A stretch of 64,000 nt of DNA. Source: Thauera butanivorans NBRC 103042. GTDB taxonomy: Bacteria > Pseudomonadota > Gammaproteobacteria > Burkholderiales > Rhodocyclaceae. The stretch's first letter is position 1. Every line of letters begins with the position of its first letter. This document shows positions 37,587-46,036 of this stretch, one piece after another. A program made the translations under genes and the position numbers. A model generated the notes under the pieces. It saw only the letters and a list, made by a program, of their open reading frames with translations. It was not told the DNA's origin and searched no databases. The stretch covers positions 27,585-91,584 of the forward strand of contig NZ_BCUG01000023.1 of NCBI RefSeq assembly GCF_001591165.1, given 5' to 3'.

Positions 37587-38153
37587 ATGAGCGCAAACGC
37601 AGCAGCAGCATCAGTCGCGGAACTGCCCGCAAAGAAGCCGCTTCCGATCGGCGAAGCCACCATCAAGGGACGCCTGCAGCTTTACCGCCGTCCGCAAGGC
37701 AATAGCCAGTTCTGGGAAAACCTCATCATCCTGCCGGTGCCGGACGAGTATTCATCGCCGGCCACGGTGCTCGTGCTCGCCTCGCGTCGCCTGGGCGAGC
37801 GCGACGATGATGTGACGGTGCGCGTGCGCATCGGCGGCTACCGCTCTGCCGGCGTACAGCTCACGGTCGAGCCGCGTATTTTCGAGGAACTGATCGTGGC
37901 CAAGGTCTCGCAGGAAATCAGCTCCTTCGCCGTCACCACCACCAGCGGCATCGACTCGCCGACGATGATGAAGCGCTCGGCCTCGACCGTGATCGATCTG
38001 CGCCCCGGGGAAGTCGTGGCGCTGGCCGGCCTCGATGAGACGCGCGAAACCTCGACCCGCTTGGGCCTGTCCTGGCTTCCTTTCGACTTCTCGCGCTCGG
38101 GCTCGAATGCCCGATCTCAAATTCTGCTGTTCCTGCAGGCGGAAGCAAGCTGA
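37587..38153 (+). pseudogene. In-frame chimera: ssDNA-binding N-terminus fused to secretin C-terminus
   Basis: 188 codons, uninterrupted. Residues 1-86 correspond to the ssDNA-binding protein up to GGYR, and residues 87-188 to the secretin from SAGVQLTVEPRI to its stop. Both parents contain TACCGC at the breakpoint (about 27738 and 33826), so a deletion at a 6 bp direct repeat removed about 6.1 kb. The product lacks the secretin signal peptide and N domains and cannot be an exported channel. Whether it is expressed or toxic is unknown. Confidence 0.85.
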
Positions 38154-38163
38154 TGGAGAAAGC

Positions 38164-38190
38164 AAAAGGCCCGGAACCGGGCCTTTTTGG
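38164..38190 (+). terminator. Remnant copy of the secretin terminator
   Basis: The same AAGGCCCGG-AA-CCGGGCCTT hairpin plus T-run as at 34149-34173, followed by the same TTGGTGACA repeat (right arm TGTCACCAA at about 38242-38250). Confidence 0.8.
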
Positions 38191-38250
38191 TGACAGGTGG
38201 TGACGTTGGAACGCTGGCGCCGGCTCGGCCGACGTGGGCGCTGTCACCAA

Positions 38251-38550
38251 TCAGGGGATCAGTCGGGCGATGGCCACGGCCAGTGCAGCGGCGGCAAGGA
38301 TGGTGCCGATGTTCCACTTGATGATGTCGGCCTTCATCGCATGCATCTCGCTTCGCAGCGACTCGATGCTGTTCTTGAGTTCGAGCTTCGTGGTGGAAAT
38401 GTCTTCCTTCGTAGCCAGGCTTTTCATCTCGACCAGATCGCCCAGGGCGTCGCGCAAGGCTTCCGCCTCCGCCTTGGCCTGCTTCTCGGGCAGGCCTGCG
38501 GCGGTGAGGCGCTCGACGTACTTCAGGGTATCGAAGGTGATGGCGGACAT
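38251..38550 (-). CDS. Diverged second copy of the DUF1640-like protein
   Basis: 99 residues. The first about 48 residues are nearly identical to the 34236-34514 protein, but the C-terminal half differs (TKEDISTTKLELKNSIESLRSEMHAMKADIIKWNIGTILAAAALAVAIARL). The coiled-coil-then-membrane-helix layout is conserved. The sharp switch from identity to divergence in mid-gene suggests recombination with another family member rather than slow drift. It is flanked by the same inverted repeats (38566-38608 upstream). Confidence 0.7.
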   Translation of the reverse strand: MSAITFDTLKYVERLTAAGLPEKQAKAEAEALRDALGDLVEMKSLATKEDISTTKLELKNSIESLRSEMHAMKADIIKWNIGTILAAAALAVAIARLIP

Positions 38551-38560
38551 TCTGTTTTCC

Positions 38561-39379
38561 TCAAATTGGTGACAAATGCAGCTGCTCGATCGCGGGTTTT
38601 GTCACCAATGCGGAGTCTAGCCCATTGGTGACAGATTCCCTACCTGGTCGCGCTCCGCTGTCACCATCGACCGCGGCTGATGGCGACAGTTTCGCACCTG
38701 GTGCAGCGGCTGCCGTCACCAAGTCCAACGGCGCCAGGCGCTCCAGGTCACGGATCATCGATTCCAGTTGGTAATGCACCGCGTCGAGCGTGCGTTCGAT
38801 CCGCGTTGTCTCTGCCTCAAGCGCATCATGGTTCTTCGCGTTCTCGAGCTTCTTCAGGGCCTCGGCGACGCGGGCAGGGGCTGCGCCGATGTATTCGCGC
38901 ACGCGCTCGCCGTCCTGGCTGGGGTGGATCAGGTACAGATACTTGCCGGCCCGCCAGTGCGGTGTTGCGTAGATGCGTCCCTCATCAGCGAGTCGCTGAA
39001 TCTCGCGTCGGTTGTAGCTGACCAACTGGATGCGGTCGAGCAGCAGTGACTGCATCCAGCGCGCCCGTTCGAGCAGTTTGGCCGCATTCTCGGCCTGCAG
39101 CCGCCTGACCGTTTCCCGCATTTCGTCCAGATCGGCCGTCACCGCGTCAGCCAGCCGGATGGCTTCGTCGCGTTCCGCCTCGATCTGGGCGCGCTCGGCC
39201 GCCCATGCATCCCGCTCTGCCTGGATCCGCGCGCCACGCCGCAGGCGACAAGCGAGGCGACGATGCGCAGCAGCACGGTGGTGTGACGCCGGTGCGCCGT
39301 TGGTCGGCGCAGTGATGATGGCCGCTGCACTTTCAACCCGTCCGGTAGAGCGCGTTCCTGCGGTTGCCGCGTGCAACAC
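38561..39379 (-). pseudogene. Fusion of KfrA-like coiled coil with the 176-residue cargo protein
   Basis: An open frame of 272 codons; the true start is uncertain. Residues from about 52 (QAERDAWAAERAQ) to 98 derive from the KfrA-like coiled coil, and from KLLERARWMQ onward from the 176-residue protein. Both parents share GCCGCAT at the joint (about 35047 and 35320), so about 280 bp were lost in frame. The first about 50 residues come from unrelated flanking DNA. The DNA-binding N-terminal domain is missing, so it cannot act like the full KfrA-like protein. Confidence 0.75.
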
Positions 39380-39611
39380 AGGCGCGCATCCCCGCCCAGA
39401 TTGATCGCTTGCGGCACGGATGTCCGTCTCACTGACGAAATCGAAGGGCGACTTCGTTCGGAAGTATATCCATCAGGCCGACGATGGCGGCAGGTTCGGT
39501 CGTCCCTTGGCTGGGCGCGTTATCGTAAGCAGGGGATAGGCACTGCCTCGGAAAACGATGTGCATATGGCGTCTCGCCTGGCGATGCTCATCCCACTTCG
39601 TATGGCTGAAG
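39227..39611. other. Flank between prophage remnant and the catabolic island
   Basis: About 385 bp with no recognisable gene, tRNA end or insertion-sequence end. The original right attachment site should have lain beyond the remnant but is not seen, so the remnant's right end was lost, probably together with chromosomal DNA. Confidence 0.5.
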
Positions 39612-40505
39612 CTACCCGTGACATTGAACTGCATTGCTCCGGGCAAGAAAGGACAGCATAAGGCTGTTGAAACTATCCGCGTGCTCCCATTGGGCCCAGT
39701 GGCCGCAGCGGTTGAATATGTGCATTTCGGCGTTCGGTATTCCGGCGATCAGCCGCATGCCAAGATCAACGGGGACGAATCTGTCTTCTCTTCCCCAAAT
39801 GACCAATGCGGGTGCAGCGATTTCGCCAAGCCGGTTTCCCTGGTCTGGGAATTGTTTTGGGTTGGCCTGCAGGCTGGCCACGAAATTATCCAGATGAGCG
39901 CGATTCCCGAGCATGTTGGTCAGGCGGGTGTGGAGCAAATCCTCGGTCAGGCTGCCTGGGTCATATACGAAGATGTCCATCATCCGCTTCAGATTATCGA
40001 GTGTCGGATTCCGGTAAACCGCGTTGAGACACCGGATGCCCTCCGTCGGCATGGGTACGAACATGCTTGCGCCGCCGGTTCCGCCGCCCATCAAGATCAA
40101 CTTCTCGACCCTTCGTGGATAGGACAGGGCAAATGCGACGGCGCTGTGGGCTCCCATCGAGTTTCCGATCAAATGTGCCGATGCGATCCGCAAGCCGTCC
40201 AGGAGTGCGTTGAGCGTATCTGCGTTGAGCTGAGAGCGGGAGCCAGTTGACACTATTGGATCGCTATTTCCCCAGCCGAGGCAGTCCATGAGGATTACCC
40301 GATAGCCGGCTGAAGATGCAGCCTCGACATTTCGCTGGAAGTTGGCCCAGCCCGTCGCGCCGGGGCCGGAGCCGTGGAGCATTATGACGGCTTGGCCGTC
40401 GCCTCCAGTGTCGTTGAAATGAATTCGATATTGGACGCCGTGGAGATTGATCTGCATGAAGCGGCTTGTCTGCTTTTCAGTCGATATAGGGCTGGGCTGG
40501 GTCAT
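39612..40505 (-). CDS. Meta-cleavage C-C bond hydrolase (BphD/MhpC-like)
   Basis: 297 residues from the ATG at 40505. An alpha/beta-hydrolase with oxyanion region [14 protein letters not shown], nucleophile Ser116 in GNSMG, Asp in WGREDRFVP and His in [10 protein letters not shown]. The whole pattern ([25 protein letters not shown]) is strongly BphD-like. Such enzymes split vinylogous diketones formed by extradiol cleavage. It is divergent from the transport operon and has a pair of XylS-type boxes upstream at 40567-40601. It is not next to an extradiol gene; those lie 20 kb away. Confidence 0.88.
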   Translation of the reverse strand: MTQPSPISTEKQTSRFMQINLHGVQYRIHFNDTGGDGQAVIMLHGSGPGATGWANFQRNVEAASSAGYRVILMDCLGWGNSDPIVSTGSRSQLNADTLNALLDGLRIASAHLIGNSMGAHSAVAFALSYPRRVEKLILMGGGTGGASMFVPMPTEGIRCLNAVYRNPTLDNLKRMMDIFVYDPGSLTEDLLHTRLTNMLGNRAHLDNFVASLQANPKQFPDQGNRLGEIAAPALVIWGREDRFVPVDLGMRLIAGIPNAEMHIFNRCGHWAQWEHADSFNSLMLSFLARSNAVQCHG

Positions 40506-40566
40506 GGCAAAATTTCCTTGCTGTGATCGCGCGGCACAGCTTACGTCTGCGGAGCAGATCGACTCG

Positions 40567-40601
40567 TATCCGAAAAACGAAGAACTTATCCCGGCAACGC
40601 A
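40567..40601 (-). promoter_or_regulatory. Pair of XylS-type boxes for the BphD-like hydrolase
   Basis: Read on the minus strand, 40601-40587 is TGCG-TTGCCG-GGATA, an exact TGCR-N6-GGATA match. 40581-40567 is TTCG-TTTTTC-GGATA, one mismatch in the first half. The repeats start 20 bp apart, close to the about 21 bp spacing of XylS sites at the Pm promoter. The proximal box ends 62 bp from the start codon. Confidence 0.65.
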
Positions 40602-40670
40602 GAGTTCTGAGTGATGGCGGAGGATCGCCAGCTCTTTGCCTGGACGGTGTTTGCAGTGTCTGAAAACGGG

Positions 40671-40705
40671 TGCGGCGGAAGGACAGTGAGTGCACTTGCC
40701 GGATA
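40671..40705 (+). promoter_or_regulatory. Pair of XylS-type boxes for the YCF48-RND-DUF1302-DUF1329 operon
   Basis: 40691-40705 is TGCA-CTTGCC-GGATA, an exact match to the TGCA-N6-GGNTA consensus of XylS. 40671-40685 is TGCG-GCGGAA-GGACA, one mismatch in the second half. The repeats start 20 bp apart, and the orientation points toward the plus-strand operon. Confidence 0.65.
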
Positions 40706-40793
40706 GCTGCCATATCCGGCGGAAGTTAATTTTGATGCGCATCAAATTGACCTGCCTTTGCAGTGCGGCACCAATCAAATGGGCTTTAGAAAT

Positions 40794-41861
40794 ATGGATC
40801 GGATCTCCTCTGTTGCCGAGCCGGCGTTTACGCAGCCGCCAACCCACACGGCCTCCGCTGGCGCCGGTTTCATTGGCAAGGCGACCAAGTTCGCGGTCTC
40901 CAGCGTGCCCTGGATCATCATCGCCACGCTGCTTTGGGCTGGCCTGTTCATCAAGCCACAGCCGGTTGGCGGGACTGTTCTGCCGCCGGTCATGGAGCGG
41001 CGCGATCATTTCTTCGGTGTCGCTGCGGCACCGGAAAGCGGTATCTGGGTCGCGGGATCCGGCGGAAAGATAGTCTGGATCGACGGTACTGGAAGTGTCG
41101 TGCGTCTCGCCACGCCGACGGAGAAGACACTGCAGGATATTGCGGTTTGGGATGGGCGCAACGCGCTGGCGGTGGGTAACGAAGGCGTTGTCCTGGTTAC
41201 CAGGGATGGCGGCAAGGCCTGGCAGAAGATCGAGGGCGTTCCGCGCTCGGAGATCGCAAACAAGTTGACTCGGGTACAGGTTGCGCCCGGTGGGAGGGCG
41301 ATTGCCACCGGGGAGATGGGAGCCATCCTGCTGACCGCCGATCATGGCGCTACCTGGTCACGATTGCGTGATGAGGAAGATGTCGCCTGGAATGACGCCG
41401 CCTTGCTTCCCGGTGGGCGCATTGTCGTGGTCGGGGAATTCGGGCGTCTCCTGGTGAGTGGCGACGGCGGGATCACCTGGCAGGAGCCGGTCTCCCCTGT
41501 CGATAGTTCGTTGATGGGCGTTGCATTCCGTGACGAGAACTCTGGCGTTGCGGTTGGCCTGGAAGGTGTGGTGCTCGTTACACGCGACGCGGGCATGACC
41601 TGGGAGCGCGCAGGCGCCGGAACCCACGATCACCTGTTCGACATTGCGTGGGATGAGGAAAACCAGCGCTGGTTGGGTGCAGGAGCGCTGGGCACGTGGA
41701 TCGGCGGCGACCCGGAAGGTCTCGAGTGGCGCGCCGGCCGCGTGGATGAACGTGATCTCGCCTGGCACACCCGCGTGCTGCCTGCGGGCGAAGAGGCATG
41801 GTTCGTCGGCGCCAACATCGGGCGCTGGAACGGCCAGCGCTGGATGATCCTCGGGCACTGA
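40794..41861 (+). CDS. YCF48/BNR-repeat protein with one membrane anchor
   Basis: 355 residues from the ATG at 40794; an ATG at 40779 would add five. A membrane helix at about residues 34-54 ([18 protein letters not shown]) is followed by a beta-propeller of WxxV/GxxGxIL-type blades with Asp-box-like repeats ([48 protein letters not shown]). In gene clusters for steroid, terpenoid and aromatic breakdown such proteins accompany MMPL/RND permeases and DUF1302/DUF1329 proteins, as here. The exact role is unknown; a periplasmic accessory of the permease is likely. Confidence 0.82.
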   Translation: MDRISSVAEPAFTQPPTHTASAGAGFIGKATKFAVSSVPWIIIATLLWAGLFIKPQPVGGTVLPPVMERRDHFFGVAAAPESGIWVAGSGGKIVWIDGTGSVVRLATPTEKTLQDIAVWDGRNALAVGNEGVVLVTRDGGKAWQKIEGVPRSEIANKLTRVQVAPGGRAIATGEMGAILLTADHGATWSRLRDEEDVAWNDAALLPGGRIVVVGEFGRLLVSGDGGITWQEPVSPVDSSLMGVAFRDENSGVAVGLEGVVLVTRDAGMTWERAGAGTHDHLFDIAWDEENQRWLGAGALGTWIGGDPEGLEWRAGRVDERDLAWHTRVLPAGEEAWFVGANIGRWNGQRWMILGH

Positions 41862-41925
41862 ACGCTCGGTTCGGAACGTCACCGAGCCGTTTCCCGCCCA
41901 ACTCCCTTTCAGAGATGAAAATACC

Positions 41926-44298
41926 ATGATCGAAAGAATCGCCGTTTTCTGTATTCGCCGGCGTGCCTTGGTGGCGGGCCTCATCGGGCTCATAAGCTTG
42001 GCGCTGAGCTGGTTCGCATTGCACATCGAAGTGCGCACCGTGTTCGAAGACATGCTTCCGTCACGCCATGAATACGTGAAAACTCATCAGAAATTCAAGG
42101 ACACCTTTGGTGGGTCGAACATGGTCACCATCATGCTCGAAGTTGAGCAGGGAGACATCTTCGATCCGGAGGTTCTGGAAAAAGTACGAACGATCACGCT
42201 CGGTCTGCGTGAAGTGTCGGCGGTAAACCCTTTTCAGATCATCTCGCTCGCATCCAAGAAGCTGAAGGAGGTGCGTGCCTCCACCGACGGCATCGAGACG
42301 AGGCCGCTGATGTGGCCCGATCTGCCGGCAAGCGCCGAAGAGATCGCTGCCCTCAAGCAGGCAGTCTTGCGCAACCCGCTGGTCTATGGGCCATACGTAT
42401 CGAAAGATCTGCAGGCAGCCTTGGTCACCGTCGACTTCATCGATCGGGAGGTGAATTACTCCAAGGTCTTCGAGGAAATCAATGCATTGGCCAGGCAGGT
42501 CGAGGACGGAAAAGTTGGTGTGCGCGTCGTTGGTGCCCCGATTCTCTATGGCTGGGTGGAGCATTACCTGCCCGAAACGATGAAACTGGTGGCGGTCGCT
42601 CTGGGGGTGACGCTGGCGATGCTGTTTCTATTGCTGCGGACCTGGCGTGGCGTGATACTTCCACTGCTTGCAGGTCTCGTCAGCGCCATTTGGGCCCTGG
42701 GCATCTGTAACTTGCTGGGAATCCATTTCGAGCCGCTGGTCATCGTCGTTGCGATGCTGATCACTTCGCGCGCGGTTTCGCACTCCGTTCAGATCGTCAA
42801 TCGCTTCGACGATGAACTCGAGCATATCGCCGAGGGCTCCGAAACATCCGCGCATGCCGCCCGGATCTCGCTCGCAGATCTGTTTCGCCCCGGTATGGTG
42901 GGCGTCGTTGCAGATGCGGGATGCATGGCCGTCGTGGCGCTCAGCCCAATCCCGATGCTTCAGAAACTGACACTGCTTTCTGTTGTGTGGGTCATGACCT
43001 TGACCATCAGCGCAGTCATTCTGACTCCGGTACTGCTGTCCTGGATCAAGCGGCCGCATGGCACCGTACATGGACTCGACTTGGCGCCCATGCTGCGCAA
43101 GGTGCTGGATTTCGGTCTGTGGATGGCGCTGAGCCGCTTCCGTTATGTAGTCGTGGTTTGCAGCGTGCTGGTATTGCTCGGATCGGGTTGGTACGCGTTC
43201 AAGCTCAAGGTCGGTGATGCCAATCCGGGGTCACCCATCCTGTGGCCCGAAGCGGTCTATAACCAGGATTCTTCCGCAATCAATGATCGCTTCGATGGGG
43301 TCGATCGGCTGTTCGTCGTTGTCGGCAAGGATGGTCAGGAGGGCCTGGTCAAGAACACGGAAACCTTGCAGGCGATGAATCGCTTTCAGCGATTCATGGA
43401 GGTGCAGCCGGAAATAGGCGGATCGATTTCCATTGCCGATGTCGTGCCGGTACTGAATCGCACCCTTCGTGAGGGCAATCCGCGTTACGAAGAACTTGGC
43501 GTCGATGCGTCGGTGAATGGCAGCCTGATGGCCATCCTGGAGTCGGTGTCCGAGCCGGGCGACATGGATCGGTTCGTTGATGGCCAGGCAGCCAATGGGG
43601 CGGTGACGCTGATGTTCCGTGACCGCCAGGGTGAGACGATTCGCACGGCGATGGCACGAATCAAGGAGTTCATCGCTGACAACCCCTTGTCCAGTGGCGA
43701 CTGGCAATTGGCGGGCGGCCTGATCGGAATCACCGCAGCAATGAATGAGGTCATTCTTGCCAGCCAGATCGAGGGCATCGCGCTTGCATTGCTGGTGCTG
43801 ATGATAATTTGCACCGTAGTTTATCGTTCGACGGTTGCCGGCATGCTGTTCATGGTTCCGGTGATCATCTCCAATACGCTCACTTTTGCTTTCATGGCGT
43901 GGAAAGGAATCGGCATGAGCATCAATACTGTTCCGGTTGCCGCGCTGGGTATCGGGCTGGGAGTGGATTACGCGTTCTACGTCGCGGACCGGATCAAGGA
44001 AGAAATCGCGATCGGGAACACTCCAGAAGGGGCCATCCGGACTTCACTTCACTCGGCTGGCATGGGGGTTCTGGTCACGGCCAGCGTCCTGATCCTCAGC
44101 ACTTTGCTGTGGTGGGCCTCGTCGCTGCGCTTCCAGGCGGAAATGGGCCTGCTCATGGCGATATGGCTCGGTATTTCAGCGATGTCAGCGCTCTTCGTCA
44201 TGCCTGCAGTGATCTATGTATTCCGCCCAGACTTCATTTTCGGCAGCGATGAAAAGCCCATTCTGAGTGGCGCCGAACCTCGGCTTCAGGAAGTCTGA
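41926..44298 (+). CDS. RND/MMPL-type transporter
   Basis: 790 residues with about 12 membrane helices in two repeats. Each repeat has one helix, a large periplasmic loop and five helices, the MMPL/RND layout. Characteristic stretches include the N-terminal LALSWFALHIEVRTVFEDMLP and the second-half VPVAALGIGLGVDYAFYVADRIKEE, with its GxxxDY motif carrying the proton-relay acid. It is shorter than tripartite AcrB-type pumps. In this operon it probably moves a hydrophobic compound between membranes in concert with DUF1302/DUF1329; direction and substrate are not determinable. Confidence 0.9.
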   Translation: MIERIAVFCIRRRALVAGLIGLISLALSWFALHIEVRTVFEDMLPSRHEYVKTHQKFKDTFGGSNMVTIMLEVEQGDIFDPEVLEKVRTITLGLREVSAVNPFQIISLASKKLKEVRASTDGIETRPLMWPDLPASAEEIAALKQAVLRNPLVYGPYVSKDLQAALVTVDFIDREVNYSKVFEEINALARQVEDGKVGVRVVGAPILYGWVEHYLPETMKLVAVALGVTLAMLFLLLRTWRGVILPLLAGLVSAIWALGICNLLGIHFEPLVIVVAMLITSRAVSHSVQIVNRFDDELEHIAEGSETSAHAARISLADLFRPGMVGVVADAGCMAVVALSPIPMLQKLTLLSVVWVMTLTISAVILTPVLLSWIKRPHGTVHGLDLAPMLRKVLDFGLWMALSRFRYVVVVCSVLVLLGSGWYAFKLKVGDANPGSPILWPEAVYNQDSSAINDRFDGVDRLFVVVGKDGQEGLVKNTETLQAMNRFQRFMEVQPEIGGSISIADVVPVLNRTLREGNPRYEELGVDASVNGSLMAILESVSEPGDMDRFVDGQAANGAVTLMFRDRQGETIRTAMARIKEFIADNPLSSGDWQLAGGLIGITAAMNEVILASQIEGIALALLVLMIICTVVYRSTVAGMLFMVPVIISNTLTFAFMAWKGIGMSINTVPVAALGIGLGVDYAFYVADRIKEEIAIGNTPEGAIRTSLHSAGMGVLVTASVLILSTLLWWASSLRFQAEMGLLMAIWLGISAMSALFVMPAVIYVFRPDFIFGSDEKPILSGAEPRLQEV

Positions 44299-44386
44299 AT
44301 TTTCAGTGCCTGGAGCGGCCTTCACTGATTGCTTCTCCATCAACCAGCCGGAAAGTCGGCGCATCCACATGCACAAGGAGTGAAAA

Positions 44387-46015
44387 ATGAGGAGTGGGAA
44401 AGAGAGCGGCGGGAATATGCCGTTTCGGATGAGCAGGATTGCCGCCGCCGCGGCGCTGGCAGCAATCGGGGCTGCTGCGCAGGCCCAGGAGCCCGGAGAA
44501 ATCAATATCGACGGCTTCCTCAAGCAGGAGCTTTCGTTCAATACATCGAACTGGCAGGACACCCCGGACTACGATGACCGCGGCAAGTTGTCGATGGCGC
44601 GGACTACCGCTCGCGTCAATATGGACTGGAGTCCCGTTTCCGGCGTTTCGGTCGTTGCCAAGTTTCGGCTGGTCGGGGAGCTCGAAACCGATTTTCTGAG
44701 ACATCTGGAGAAGATGGGGGCCTATAACTATGGTGCGTCAGGTGGCCGAGGCAATCTGATGGACCTCTACAACAAGAACAGAATCAGCGACGTGGTGCGG
44801 GAGCTTTATGTGGACTTTCCCCTCGGGGAGCGTTCCCGCCTGCGCCTTGGCAAGCAGCAGATCGTGTGGGGCGAGACGGATTTCTTTGCCGCGAACGATC
44901 TCGTGCACGGTTTCGACTACACCTGGCGTTCATTTCTCGAACCCGCCAATGAGGAGCTGCGGAAAGCCAACATCATTGCCAAGCTGAATATCGACGTGCC
45001 TGAACTCGACGGTGGCCTGGAAATGTTCGTACGCCCGGGATGGGACCGTAAATCCGATATCGGTACCGAACTGGATGTGTACGGCAGCCGCTGGTCCACA
45101 CAGTCGACGGCGGGAGTCGACTTCCGCAATATCGACCCCTACAACTTCCGCAACAAGGATGGGGATGCGCGTGACGTGACGGGGGGTATCCGCTGGTCGG
45201 GGCTTGCAAAAGACATCAACTACTCGGTGTCCTATCTGAAAACATACTGGACGACGCCGATGTTGAATGCTTCGAGCACGCTCAAGCTGTTCGGCTCGCC
45301 TGATGTCCCTTCTGGCGTGACGACCGTTGGGGGCAAGGACAGTGTCGGTGCAGCCGGTGAGCTCATCTACCCGGTCGTCGATGTCTTCGGGGCAACGGCA
45401 AGCGGCTATTCCGAGTGGGCTGATGCGGTGTTCAGCACCGAGGTGGCTTATATCAAGGATGCTCCTTATCAGGTTCACAAGGGGGGGCAAGGGGGCGCGC
45501 TGAGTGCGGTGATCGCGCCGGGCTTCGACGGCATCAAGCGCAAGAACATCCTGGCCTGGATGCTGCGGATGGACAAGAACATCGCTGCCACTCAGCAATG
45601 GCTGGGAACCGAGAAGCCCATGTTCTTTTCGGTACAGCTTTTCGATAAATGGATCATGAATTACGACCGCGATGACAGGTTGCTCAATGCGGTCGGCGCG
45701 GGGCAGCGCACAAAAGAGCATTCATTCCTGCTTACCGGCATCTTCGATCTCAGCTATGACAATGGCCGTATCAAGCCGAATCTCGTCGTCGGCGCCGATC
45801 TGAGCTATGGCGGTGGATTCGTCGTGCCTTCCGTGACTGTCGAGTTGAGCAAGAACTGGCGCTGGAAAGTCGAGTACGACAAGTTCTGGAACGATGACAT
45901 CAGGAAAAGTGAAAACTGCGCTCCTCCCCAGGCCGCATCATGCGACAGCATGAGTCTGTTCGGCTATTTCCACAAGCGCGACCAGTTGTACACCAGCCTG
46001 ACCTATCTCTTCTGA
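44387..46015 (+). CDS. DUF1302 outer-membrane protein
   Basis: 542 residues. The ATG at 44387 has an AAGGAG site 6 bp upstream. A signal peptide with an extended n-region ends AAAQAQEPG. The mature chain is beta-rich with alternating aromatic residues (NIDGFLKQELSFNT, DKWIMNYDRDD) and ends in a barrel-like strand LYTSLTYLF with terminal Phe, typical of outer-membrane beta-barrels. DUF1302 proteins occur with DUF1329 and RND permeases in catabolic loci for hydrophobic substrates, where an uptake role is suspected. Confidence 0.88.
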   Translation: MRSGKESGGNMPFRMSRIAAAAALAAIGAAAQAQEPGEINIDGFLKQELSFNTSNWQDTPDYDDRGKLSMARTTARVNMDWSPVSGVSVVAKFRLVGELETDFLRHLEKMGAYNYGASGGRGNLMDLYNKNRISDVVRELYVDFPLGERSRLRLGKQQIVWGETDFFAANDLVHGFDYTWRSFLEPANEELRKANIIAKLNIDVPELDGGLEMFVRPGWDRKSDIGTELDVYGSRWSTQSTAGVDFRNIDPYNFRNKDGDARDVTGGIRWSGLAKDINYSVSYLKTYWTTPMLNASSTLKLFGSPDVPSGVTTVGGKDSVGAAGELIYPVVDVFGATASGYSEWADAVFSTEVAYIKDAPYQVHKGGQGGALSAVIAPGFDGIKRKNILAWMLRMDKNIAATQQWLGTEKPMFFSVQLFDKWIMNYDRDDRLLNAVGAGQRTKEHSFLLTGIFDLSYDNGRIKPNLVVGADLSYGGGFVVPSVTVELSKNWRWKVEYDKFWNDDIRKSENCAPPQAASCDSMSLFGYFHKRDQLYTSLTYLF

Positions 46016-46036
46016 TTCCCCATCGGAGTATTTGAA

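Larger units (their letters stand above)
37131..39226 (+). mobile_element. Truncated second inovirus prophage (tandem remnant)
   Basis: About 2.1 kb homologous to the prophage on its left. It keeps the repressor, the N-terminus of the ssDNA-binding gene, the C-terminus of the secretin, the terminator, a diverged DUF1640-like gene and a fused cargo gene. The 6 kb from the ssDNA-binding gene to the secretin, about 280 bp at the cargo junction, and everything from the KfrA N-terminus to the right end are missing. Homology stops near GCTCTGCCTGGA at about 39225. No third attachment core is visible. Confidence 0.85.
40506..40793. promoter_or_regulatory. Divergent regulatory region of hydrolase and transport operon
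   Basis: 288 bp holding two oppositely oriented pairs of XylS-type boxes (minus: 40567-40581 and 40587-40601; plus: 40671-40685 and 40691-40705), an inverted repeat GCCGGATA-N7-TATCCGGC at 40698-40720 and a perfect palindrome TTTGATGCGCATCAAA at 40731-40746. A possible leftward -10 TAAGCT lies at 40543-40538 and a rightward -10-like TTAATT near 40726. Confidence 0.65.

Noticed and set aside
39227..39611. A lost right attachment site or insertion-sequence end next to the prophage remnant
   Set aside because: I found no further copy of the tRNA core, no terminal inverted repeat and no transposase fragment.
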